DNA of 39,448 bases, from positions 1 to 39,448 of the forward strand of contig JANYGA010000119.1 in the NCBI GenBank assembly GCA_025359485.1, read 5' to 3'. The translations under genes were made by a program, and so were the position numbers. Positions 24,050 to 31,533 of this stretch are shown piece by piece (positions within the stretch are counted from its first letter, which is position 1; each line of letters starts with the position of its first letter). The notes below the pieces were generated by a model that saw only the letters and a program-made list of their open reading frames with translations, had not been told where the DNA came from and made no database searches. Source of the DNA: Rhodospirillales bacterium. Its GTDB lineage: Bacteria; Vulcanimicrobiota; Vulcanimicrobiia; Vulcanimicrobiales; Vulcanimicrobiaceae.

Positions 24050-24481
24050 TCAGCCCGCGTTGCCTCGCGCGAAGAGGAGCCGATCGTCTTCGGCGATGAC
24101 GTCGAGTGAGAGACCGAAGTCGCTGCGACCCGCGAGAAACGGATAGGCTTCGACGGCTTTAACGGGATCGCCACCCTGGGGCTTGCGGGCGTCGACGAAG
24201 CGATGCCAAGCGTCGATGCCGCCTGGCTTCGCGTGCGCGGTCACGAACGTCGCGATACCGTCATCGCTCGTCGCCGTGCGTACCGCATCGGTGAATGCGA
24301 CGAGCGTTATGCCGAGCGCATCGAGCATCATCGTCGTGAGGCCCTCGATGAGATACTCACCGAGATGGCCACCGGGAAGCGTCGCGCGAATCTTATCGAT
24401 CGATCGCGGCAGAAAACGAATCCCGGCGAGTTCTTCGCGCGGCGCACGCGGCGGCGCCTTGGTGAGATCGAGGGCTTCCAC
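24050..24481 (-). CDS. DUF5069 family protein
   Basis: 143 residues beginning MEALDLTKAPPRAPREELAGIRFLPRSIDKIRATLPGG, close to the DUF5069 pattern (DLTKxPPRSPRxxLxGxxxLPRxIDKARAxLxG), followed by a short helical DDGIATFV segment. Its function is unknown. It has no signal peptide or membrane segment. It starts one base after the KamA stop on the same strand and ends at the sedolisin start region, so it is inside the lysine-degradation operon. That position makes a link to lysine or peptide metabolism plausible, but no catalytic residues can be named. Confidence 0.75.
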   Translation of the reverse strand: MEALDLTKAPPRAPREELAGIRFLPRSIDKIRATLPGGHLGEYLIEGLTTMMLDALGITLVAFTDAVRTATSDDGIATFVTAHAKPGGIDAWHRFVDARKPQGGDPVKAVEAYPFLAGRSDFGLSLDVIAEDDRLLFARGNAG

Positions 24482-24482
24482 G

Positions 24483-25862
24483 TTACGCGCTCACATACGT
24501 CGGCATGCCGCCCGCTTTCGCGACGGCTTCGGCGATCATCTCCTCGGCGATCGATGGATTCTGCCAGCGTGCTTGCGCGGCGGGAACGAGCAGATCGATC
24601 GGATCGAAGTAGACGAAATGTGCGCCCGGTTTGACGCTCGGCGCGGAGTAGATGACGATACCGTTCTCGCGATCGTAGTGATCGAAGCTGTGCACGTCGC
24701 GCTTGCCGCCGCCGCCGGGTGCGTCGCAGATGAACATCGGCGTATTGAAGCCGGCGGTCGAGCCGCGGACGGCTTTCTCGATGTCGACCGATGTCTGGAC
24801 GGTCGTGCGCAGGTCTTCGACGCCCTTGACGAGGTCGTGCATGTAGACGTAATACGGGTGCACGTTGATATAACTCAAGCGCTTGACCAATAAACGCATC
24901 GTGTCGGCATCGTCGTTGACGCCACGGATGAGGACGCTTTGATTGCGCACGGTCACGCCACGTTCGAAGAGCAGCGCCATCGCGCGCTGGGTGATCGCGG
25001 TGATTTCGCTCGGTGAATTGAAGTGCGTGTGTACGACGACTTCTTTGCCGAGTTTTCGGCCGGCGTCCACGACGCCCACGAGCGCATCGGTCCACGCGTG
25101 ATCGGTGAGAATTTTCATCGGCATCACGGCCGGGCCTTTGGTCGCGAAACGCAAGCGGCGAACGTGCGGAATCGCGAGCAACGCATCGCCGATGAGCGTG
25201 ATATTTTTCGGCGCGAGTTGGTACGTGTCGCCGCCGGAGATCACGATATCTTCGAGCTCGGGGCGGGAGGCGATATAGGCGAACGCGTCCTGCCACTGCT
25301 TGGGCGTTTTGGCGAGCGAGACTTTTTCGACGACGTCGGTATCGCCGCCGATCGCGTACGAGCGCGTGCAGAACCGACAGTAGACGGGGCACACGTTGAG
25401 CGGCAGAAAGAGCGCCTTATCGACGTAGCGATGCGTGAGCCCGGGTACCGGAGAATCTTCGAGTTCGTGCAGCGAATCGAGCGTGAGCCGCGGATGATCG
25501 GCGCGTAACTTCGATGCGACGGGAATGAACTGCGTGCGGATCGGGTCGCGGTACGGTTGCGACCAATCGATCGATGCGATCATGTACGGCGAAACGCGCA
25601 CCGCCATCGGCGCGCGACGAAACCCTTCGCGCACGTCTTCGAAGAACGACGGATCGACGAGTTCTTTGACGGTATCGAGCAGATCTTCGGGCGACTTGAT
25701 CGAGTTCTGACCCTGCCAGATATGATCGAGAAACGTCGCTTCGTCGACGTCGCGATATTTCGGAATCGCACGCCAGAATTCGCCGTCGCGTAGTTCGCGG
25801 TGGACGAAGGCGTCGGGCCCCGCGGGCGGCTTGATGGTGTGTTCGCGCGCGATCGTTTCCAT
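24483..25862 (-). CDS. kamA: Lysine 2,3-aminomutase (radical SAM)
   Basis: 459 residues, near the 416-470 usual in the family. The radical SAM cluster motif is C158-x3-C162-x2-C165 in CPVYCRFC. PLP Lys387 lies in the PGGGGKRDV motif, and the family motifs ISGGD, PMKILTD and RNQSVLIRGVND are present. It would convert L-lysine to beta-lysine using a [4Fe-4S] cluster, SAM and PLP. The ATG at 25862 is preferred over one at 25892, because AAGGGA precedes it at the right distance and the longer start overlaps the KDD gene. It is ten bases after KDD, in an operon whose first gene is Lrp-like. The next enzyme in the pathway, the B12-dependent 5,6-aminomutase, is not nearby. Confidence 0.95.
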   Translation of the reverse strand: METIAREHTIKPPAGPDAFVHRELRDGEFWRAIPKYRDVDEATFLDHIWQGQNSIKSPEDLLDTVKELVDPSFFEDVREGFRRAPMAVRVSPYMIASIDWSQPYRDPIRTQFIPVASKLRADHPRLTLDSLHELEDSPVPGLTHRYVDKALFLPLNVCPVYCRFCTRSYAIGGDTDVVEKVSLAKTPKQWQDAFAYIASRPELEDIVISGGDTYQLAPKNITLIGDALLAIPHVRRLRFATKGPAVMPMKILTDHAWTDALVGVVDAGRKLGKEVVVHTHFNSPSEITAITQRAMALLFERGVTVRNQSVLIRGVNDDADTMRLLVKRLSYINVHPYYVYMHDLVKGVEDLRTTVQTSVDIEKAVRGSTAGFNTPMFICDAPGGGGKRDVHSFDHYDRENGIVIYSAPSVKPGAHFVYFDPIDLLVPAAQARWQNPSIAEEMIAEAVAKAGGMPTYVSA

Positions 25863-25872
25863 TGGCGTTCCC

Positions 25873-26955
25873 TTAACTCCGAACGGTGGCATGAGGTGGC
25901 ACGGCCGAGCCGTATCGGGCGATAAAATAATCGCGTAGCGCCGGGCGATCGCGTAGCGTCGCGAGCGCGATTGCGGCGTGGCCCTTCGCGTAGCCGTTGC
26001 CGACGATCATCGTCACGTCCTTACCGACACCTTCGGCACCGAGTGCGGCTGCCGTAAACGACGTGCTCATCGAGAAAAAGTAGACGGTGCCTTCGTCGCG
26101 CGTGATGAGAATCGAAGCGAGTTCCGTGCCCGCAACGTTGACGCAGTTGATCGTGAGATCGGCGAGCATCGGCAGCACTTCGGGCACGGCTGCGAGCATC
26201 GCGAGCGTATCGCGCGCGTCGGCTGCGACGAACGTATCGACGTAGCCCTGGTCGACGAGGAAGCGCGCGCCGACCGTCGTGGCATCGGGCCCGAAGCCGA
26301 CGACACGCCCGGTCGGGCCGACGCGTTCGCGCGCCTGGACGCAGGCGAGCATGCCCGACTTTCCATCGGCACCGAGCACGGCGACGGTCATGCCGGGTGC
26401 GGCGAGGCGGCGGACTTGCGCGGGTGCGCCCGCAACGTCGAGGACGGCGAGCGTGACGTCGGCGGGAAGATCTTCGGGTAATTTCGCATAGGCGCCGGTC
26501 GCGAAGAGCGTCGCCGTGCCGCGAATCCAAATGCGCCCCGTCGCCAGATCGATGCGCTCGATCGCCTCGATGCGCAGCGGCGTGAGCGTGAGCGAAACCA
26601 GCGACGCGATCCGATCGCCCGGCGAGAGATCGTGCGTGCTGCGCAGCGCCGCGCCGATCTCGCGTACGCGGCCGAGAAACATGCCGCCGCTACCGGTAAC
26701 GGGATTGTGGTGTTTGCCACGTTGCGCGACGAGGGCGAGCACGTGCTCGGCGATGCGGGTCTCGTCGAAGTCGCACGCCTCGGCGATCTGACGGAACGAG
26801 GCCGAGTCGATGTTGAGCGCATCGACATCGCAGAGGATCTCGTTCTCGTGCGCGACCGGCGTCGCATCGAGCTTCCACGCAGCCTGCGGCAGGCTCATCG
26901 TGGGCTCGAGCACGCGGTGCGTGCCGAGGGGACACGGCCGCAGTACGGCGTTCAC
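25873..26955 (-). CDS. kdd: L-erythro-3,5-diaminohexanoate dehydrogenase
   Basis: 360 residues with the recognisable KDD start GTHRVLEP, then LPQAAWKLD and a SGGMFLGRV stretch; a Rossmann part (VAVLGADGKSGMLA, about residues 190-203) binds NAD. KDD oxidatively deaminates 3,5-diaminohexanoate to 5-amino-3-oxohexanoate, the third step of anaerobic lysine breakdown to butyrate and acetate. The GTG start at 26955 overlaps the Lrp-type stop (GTGA), so translation is coupled to the regulator, and kamA follows after ten bases. The pairing kdd-kamA is typical of lysine fermentation clusters. The neighbours kamD, kamE, kce and kal are not in this window. Confidence 0.93.
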   Translation of the reverse strand: MNAVLRPCPLGTHRVLEPTMSLPQAAWKLDATPVAHENEILCDVDALNIDSASFRQIAEACDFDETRIAEHVLALVAQRGKHHNPVTGSGGMFLGRVREIGAALRSTHDLSPGDRIASLVSLTLTPLRIEAIERIDLATGRIWIRGTATLFATGAYAKLPEDLPADVTLAVLDVAGAPAQVRRLAAPGMTVAVLGADGKSGMLACVQARERVGPTGRVVGFGPDATTVGARFLVDQGYVDTFVAADARDTLAMLAAVPEVLPMLADLTINCVNVAGTELASILITRDEGTVYFFSMSTSFTAAALGAEGVGKDVTMIVGNGYAKGHAAIALATLRDRPALRDYFIARYGSAVPPHATVRS

Positions 26956-27470
26956 GCCGAACCGCCGACGGCGCGCAGCCGCTTTGCCGAAGCCAGGTCG
27001 GCCGTCGCATCCTCGAGGGCGAGGCCATCGCGTTCGAAGGGGGTCGAGAGGACGATCGTCGTTTTCGTGCGCCCGATGCCGGCGATCGTTTTGAGACGTG
27101 AGAGAAACGCATCGAGATGGCCGGTCGAACGCGTGACGACCTTGAGCACGAACGACTCTTCGCCCGCAACGCTGTGGATTTCGGCAACTTCGGGGAGCGC
27201 TGCGACCGCGGCGCTGAAACGATCGTAGTCGACGTCGGCCGTCGTGAAGGCGCTGACGAACGCCACGAGGCCGTACCCGAGGCGCGGCGCGTCGAGGCGG
27301 GCCGCATATCCGCGGATATACCCGCGTGCTTCGAGACGCTTGACGCGATCGTGAACGGCTGGCGCTTTGAGGCCGACGAGCACGCCGAGCTCGGCAAACG
27401 TCGACCGCGCGTTACCCTGAAGGGCGCGTAGGAGGCGGAGGTCGAGATCGTCGAGGTCGCTTACGAACAC
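26952..27470 (-). CDS. Lrp/AsnC-family transcriptional regulator
   Basis: 172 residues. An N-terminal winged helix-turn-helix (about 6-60: LDDLDLRLLRALQGNARSTFAELG, then KAPAVHDRVKRLEARGYIRGY) is followed by the RAM ligand-binding domain (about 68-150: LVAFVSAFTTADV, IHSVAGEESFVLKVV) and a short extra tail. Family members bind amino acids and control their transport and breakdown, usually including their own gene. As the first gene of the kdd-kamA operon it is the likely lysine-responsive regulator; this is inferred from position. It starts at GTG 27470 and diverges from the peptide-binding lipoprotein over 151 bases, so it may control both directions. Confidence 0.9.
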   Translation of the reverse strand: MFVSDLDDLDLRLLRALQGNARSTFAELGVLVGLKAPAVHDRVKRLEARGYIRGYAARLDAPRLGYGLVAFVSAFTTADVDYDRFSAAVAALPEVAEIHSVAGEESFVLKVVTRSTGHLDAFLSRLKTIAGIGRTKTTIVLSTPFERDGLALEDATADLASAKRLRAVGGSA

Positions 27471-27621
27471 AAGGAGGGTCTCCGGGTCGTCGAACAGCTT
27501 TATCGTTCGGTATGTGGAGCGTACACCAGACGCTTTCTTCGGTGCAAGCTATGAACGGCCGAATAGTTCACACGGTCTGCGGTCGACTTCGAAACCCGAT
27601 CGCGGACCGGGAGAGCGTGAG
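27471..27621. promoter_or_regulatory. Divergent control region, Lrp operon / peptide-binding operon
   Basis: 151 bases with no gene. An inverted repeat TGAAC-N9-GTTCA lies at 27552-27570 and could be an operator, perhaps for the adjacent Lrp-type regulator, though it does not resemble the E. coli Lrp consensus. GGGAG at 27609-27613 is the ribosome site for the ATG at 27622. No clear -10/-35 pair was found. Confidence 0.35.
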
Positions 27622-29277
27622 ATGACGGCAAACGGCCGGACCGTGCCCATTCACATCGCCGCATCCAACGCGCTCCGTGCCGCAAGTTGGGCCGTCGCGC
27701 TCGTCGCAGCGGGGTGTTCGCAGCCGGCGAGCGGCGACGCGCGCGCCTCCACGTTGCGCTTCGACGTTGCGGCCGATCCCGCCAACCTCAATCCGCTTTT
27801 CGCCCATACCGATGCGGGCAACGTGGAAGGGCAACTCGCGCATCTCGCCTTCGAACCGTTCTTCGACCTCGATGCGCGCGGGAAACCCGTTCCCGAGTTG
27901 CTCGCCGAACTTCCCACGGTCGCCAACGGCGGACTCTCGCGCGACGGCCGCACGATCACGTATCGCTTGCGCGCGGGGGTGCGATGGAGCGACGGCGTGC
28001 CGCTTACTTCGCGCGATGTGCTCTTCACGCTGCACGCGATTCTCGATCCGCGAAATCCCGTCGGCTCGCACGAGGGCTACGACCTCATCGATCGCGCGCA
28101 AGCGCCCAACGCGCACACCGTGCGCTTCCATCTGCGACGTGCGTGGGCGCCCGCGGTCGCGACGTTCTTCACCTACGGCACGAGCCCGCAATACGTCTTG
28201 CCCGAACACGTGCTCGCAAAAGCGGGACCGCTCGCTACGGCCGCCTTTAACGCTAAGCCGAGTGTCGGCGACGGGCCCTTCACGTTCGTTGCGTGGACGC
28301 GTGGCGATCGCGTGCGCTATGCCGCGAATCCGACGTATTGGCGAGGCGCTCCCAAGATCGCGCGCATCGACGTTCGCATCGTTCCCGACCCCGGCACGAA
28401 TCTCACGCTGTTGCAAGCCGGCGACCTCGATTTCAATCTCGTCGCGCCGTCGCAGCAAAACGCGCTCGTTCGTTCGAACGCGAAACTCGGCTACGCCTAC
28501 GCGCCGACGGCGCTCATCGCGGGAATCGCGCTCAACGTCACGCACCCACCGCTCGACGACGCGCGCGTGCGTCGCGCGATCGCACGAGCGATCGATCGCC
28601 GCGGCATTTCGACCAAGATCACGCTCGGCAAATATCCCGTGGCCGAAAGCGATCGGCCGCGCTTTTCGTTTGCCTACGATGCGCGGATCGCACAACCGCG
28701 ATACGATCCCGCGGCTGCCGATCGCACGCTCGATGCCGCGGGCTACCGGCGCGGTCCCGGTGGCATGCGCCGTAAAGACGGCAAGCCGCTCGCATTCACC
28801 TACGTGCAATTTCCGGAAACGACGACGGGTGTGCGTGCGGCGGCACTCGTGCAACGCGAGCTCTTCGATCGCGGCATCGACGTCACGATCAAATCGATCT
28901 CGAACGCGCAACTCTTTCTCCCCGCGCGCGACGGTGGCACGCTCGCTCGGGGTGGCTTCGACATGGCCTACGTGCCCTGGACGATGGGCGCCGATCCCGA
29001 CGACCGTTTCTTGCTCGCATGTACGGGCGGCGTCAAGAACTATATGCGCTACTGCGATCGCGACGTCGACCGTCTCGAATCCGCTGCTGCAGCGGAGCCC
29101 GACCGCGCGAAGCGAAAGCTCGCATACGCCCAGATCGACGCGCGGATCGCGCGGGACGTTCCGATCGTGTATCTCTTCAACCCAAACTATATCTACGCGT
29201 ACGCGCCGCGACTGCAGGGCTTCGCACCCAACGCCTTCGTGCCGACGTGGAACGCCTACGCTTGGAGCTTACGATGA
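27622..29277 (+). CDS. Peptide/nickel-type ABC substrate-binding lipoprotein (SBP_bac_5)
   Basis: 551 residues. A lipoprotein signal (lipobox VAAGC, Cys32) is followed by the family 5 binding-protein fold: ASTLRFDVAADPANLNPLF, ITYRLRAGVRWSDGVPLTSRDVLFTL, VGDGPFTFVAWTRGDRVRY and NPTYWRGAPKIARIDVRI are all characteristic motifs of DppA/OppA-type proteins. It would be anchored outside the membrane and bind oligopeptides or similar ligands. No permease or ATPase genes are beside it; instead it is translationally coupled (ATGA at 29274-29277) to an aldehyde dehydrogenase. The ATG at 27622 has a GGGAG site; the frame stays open upstream without related sequence. Confidence 0.9.
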   Translation: MTANGRTVPIHIAASNALRAASWAVALVAAGCSQPASGDARASTLRFDVAADPANLNPLFAHTDAGNVEGQLAHLAFEPFFDLDARGKPVPELLAELPTVANGGLSRDGRTITYRLRAGVRWSDGVPLTSRDVLFTLHAILDPRNPVGSHEGYDLIDRAQAPNAHTVRFHLRRAWAPAVATFFTYGTSPQYVLPEHVLAKAGPLATAAFNAKPSVGDGPFTFVAWTRGDRVRYAANPTYWRGAPKIARIDVRIVPDPGTNLTLLQAGDLDFNLVAPSQQNALVRSNAKLGYAYAPTALIAGIALNVTHPPLDDARVRRAIARAIDRRGISTKITLGKYPVAESDRPRFSFAYDARIAQPRYDPAAADRTLDAAGYRRGPGGMRRKDGKPLAFTYVQFPETTTGVRAAALVQRELFDRGIDVTIKSISNAQLFLPARDGGTLARGGFDMAYVPWTMGADPDDRFLLACTGGVKNYMRYCDRDVDRLESAAAAEPDRAKRKLAYAQIDARIARDVPIVYLFNPNYIYAYAPRLQGFAPNAFVPTWNAYAWSLR

Positions 29278-30704
29278 TTGCCGACCGACCTGCGACGAGC
29301 GACCTCGACATCAACGCCGTCTTCGAGGAACAGCGCAAACGCTATCGCGCGGCTCCCAATCCGCCCGTCGAAGAACGTCGCGCGAAGCTCGAAAAACTCG
29401 AACGTGCGATTCGAAATCATCGCGACGAACTCAAAGCGGCGCTCGAAGCCGATTTTCGCAAATCCGCCGACGAGTCGGAGTTCACCGAACTCATCGTCAC
29501 GCTCGGCGAACTCAAATTCGCGCGTGCGAAACTGGCATCGTGGGCGAAGCCGCAACGCGTCGATACGCCGCTCGTCGTCTTCGGATCGCATTCGGAAATT
29601 CGCTACGAGCCCAAGGGCGTCGTGCTCGTCCTCTCACCGTGGAATTACCCCGTGTATCTCACGATGGCGCCGCTCATCGCGGCGATCGCGGCGGGGAATC
29701 GCGTGATCGTGCGGCCATCGGAGAAGGCGCCCGCGACGCGCGACGTGATGGCGTCGATCATCGCCGAGGCTTTCGTGCCGCACGACGTCGCGTGCATCGG
29801 CGGCGAAGTCGAAACGGCGACGGCACTTTTAGCATTGCCGTTCGACCACATCTTCTTTACGGGAAGCACGCGTATCGGTAAAGTCGTGATGCGCGCGGCG
29901 GCGGAACATCTCTCGAGCGTGACGCTGGAACTCGGTGGCAAATCGCCGTGCATCATCGACGCCCACGCCGACGTCGATCGCGCCGCGAGTCGCGTCGCGT
30001 GGGGCAAGTTCATGAACGGCGGGCAAACGTGCGTGGCGCCGGATTACGTGCTCGTTCACGAATCGATCGAGCGCGCGTTTCTCGACAAGACGAAGCGGAG
30101 CGTTGCGAAGATGTACGGCGCGAGCGACGACGCGCGTAAGACGACGCCCGATTTCTGCCGCATGATCGACGACCGCCATTTCTCTCGCATCGCCGGGATG
30201 CTCGACGAGACGGTCGCGGCGGGCGCGCGCGTCGAAGTCGGCGGCCAGACCGATGCCGCGGAGCGCTACATCGCGCCGACCGTGCTCTCGAACGTGAGCT
30301 TCGATTCTGCGATTATGCGCGAGGAAATTTTCGGGCCCGTACTTCCCGTCATTTCGTACGCCTCCCTCGACGACGCGCTCGCGAAGATCAACTCAATGCC
30401 CAAACCCCTCGCGCTCTACGCGTTCTCGCAAAAGGATGCCGTCGTCGAGCAGATCCTCGACGGCACGAGTGCGGGCGGCACGCTCGTGAACGATACGATC
30501 CTCCATCTCGCCAACCACAATCTGCCCTTCGGCGGTATCGGTGAGAGTGGCGCGGGGAGCTATCACGGATACTTCGGCTTTAAAGCATTTTCCCACGAAC
30601 GCGCCGTGATGCATCAAACCAAGGCCTCGCTCGCACCGATGCTCGCGCCGCCCTACAACGCGAAGACGCGCGCGATGATGGCGGTTCTCGAAAAGCTGCC
30701 GTAG
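29274..30704 (+). CDS. Class 3-like aldehyde dehydrogenase
   Basis: 476 residues, an NAD(P)+-dependent aldehyde dehydrogenase of the shorter class 3 / coniferyl or fatty aldehyde type. Catalytic Cys253 (GGQTCVAPDY) and Glu219 (LELGGKSP) are 34 residues apart as in that class. Also seen are the VLSPWNYPVY and PSEKAP motifs of the cofactor site, and EEIFGPVLPV and NLPFGGIGESG near the end. Substrate is not fixed by sequence. Its ATG overlaps the stop of the binding protein (ATGA) and an aldo/keto reductase follows after seven bases, so the three genes form an operon. Together they suggest uptake of an aldehyde-forming or amine compound and its oxidation or reduction; this is inference. Confidence 0.92.
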   Translation: MIADRPATSDLDINAVFEEQRKRYRAAPNPPVEERRAKLEKLERAIRNHRDELKAALEADFRKSADESEFTELIVTLGELKFARAKLASWAKPQRVDTPLVVFGSHSEIRYEPKGVVLVLSPWNYPVYLTMAPLIAAIAAGNRVIVRPSEKAPATRDVMASIIAEAFVPHDVACIGGEVETATALLALPFDHIFFTGSTRIGKVVMRAAAEHLSSVTLELGGKSPCIIDAHADVDRAASRVAWGKFMNGGQTCVAPDYVLVHESIERAFLDKTKRSVAKMYGASDDARKTTPDFCRMIDDRHFSRIAGMLDETVAAGARVEVGGQTDAAERYIAPTVLSNVSFDSAIMREEIFGPVLPVISYASLDDALAKINSMPKPLALYAFSQKDAVVEQILDGTSAGGTLVNDTILHLANHNLPFGGIGESGAGSYHGYFGFKAFSHERAVMHQTKASLAPMLAPPYNAKTRAMMAVLEKLP

Positions 30705-30711
30705 CGCTCGC

Positions 30712-31533
30712 GTGCGAACCAAACGTTTCGGGTCGACGGGAATCGATGTCGCCGTGATCGGTCAGGGGACGTGGCCCCTGCCCGACGTCGCGGCGCTCCG
30801 GCGCGGGATCGATCTCGGCATGACGCATATCGACACCGCCGAGATGTACGGCGACGGTCGTTCCGAAGACCTCGTCGGCGAAGCGATCGCGCCGTACGCT
30901 CGCGAGTCGCTCTTCATCGTGACGAAAGTCTTGCCGTACGATGCGACGCGTGCGGGCGTCGTGCGCGCCTGCGAACGTTCGTTGCAACGCCTGCGCACGG
31001 AGTATGTCGACTGCTTCTTGCTCCATTGGCGCGGTGAGATCGCGATCGACGAGACGATGGCAGGTCTCGGCGATTGTGTCGCAGCGGGCAAAGCGCGTTC
31101 GATTGGTGTGAGCAATCTCGATCCGTGGGATTTGCGCGAAGCTTCGGCCGCGCTCCCGGCCGGCGTCGAGATCGCGTGTAATCAAGTGCTATATAATCTC
31201 GACGAGCGCACCCCTGAAGCGCACGAGCTGCCGTGGGCACGCGAGCATCGCAGCGCCTTCGTGGCATACACGCCGCTCGCTCGCGCGAAAACGGATGCGA
31301 GCGAAGCGATCTTGCGCGAGATCGCACGGACGCACGACGTTACGGTCGAAGCGATCGTTCTCGCATTTCTCGCACGCGATCCACTCGCGTTCGTGATCCC
31401 GAAGGCGAATGCGATCGCGCATGTCGAGGCGAACGCCGCTGCGGGCGAGGTCGTCCTGAGTCGCACCGAGATCGCGGCGATCGAGCGCGCGTTTCCCGCT
31501 CGATCGCGGATCGGCGCGCTACCGACGAATTAA
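30712..31533 (+). CDS. Aldo/keto reductase
   Basis: 273 residues with the usual TIM-barrel AKR pattern. The catalytic tetrad is complete: D41, Y46, K72 and H105 (DTAEMYGDG, VTKVLP, LLHWRG). GVSNLDPWDL and a C-terminal VIPKAN are the substrate- and NADPH-binding motifs. It would reduce aldehydes or ketones with NADPH. It starts with GTG seven bases after the aldehyde dehydrogenase stop, so the two may act on the same aldehyde in opposite directions. Its TAA stop overlaps the TAA of the S9 peptidase on the other strand (31530-31533). Confidence 0.9.
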   Translation: MRTKRFGSTGIDVAVIGQGTWPLPDVAALRRGIDLGMTHIDTAEMYGDGRSEDLVGEAIAPYARESLFIVTKVLPYDATRAGVVRACERSLQRLRTEYVDCFLLHWRGEIAIDETMAGLGDCVAAGKARSIGVSNLDPWDLREASAALPAGVEIACNQVLYNLDERTPEAHELPWAREHRSAFVAYTPLARAKTDASEAILREIARTHDVTVEAIVLAFLARDPLAFVIPKANAIAHVEANAAAGEVVLSRTEIAAIERAFPARSRIGALPTN

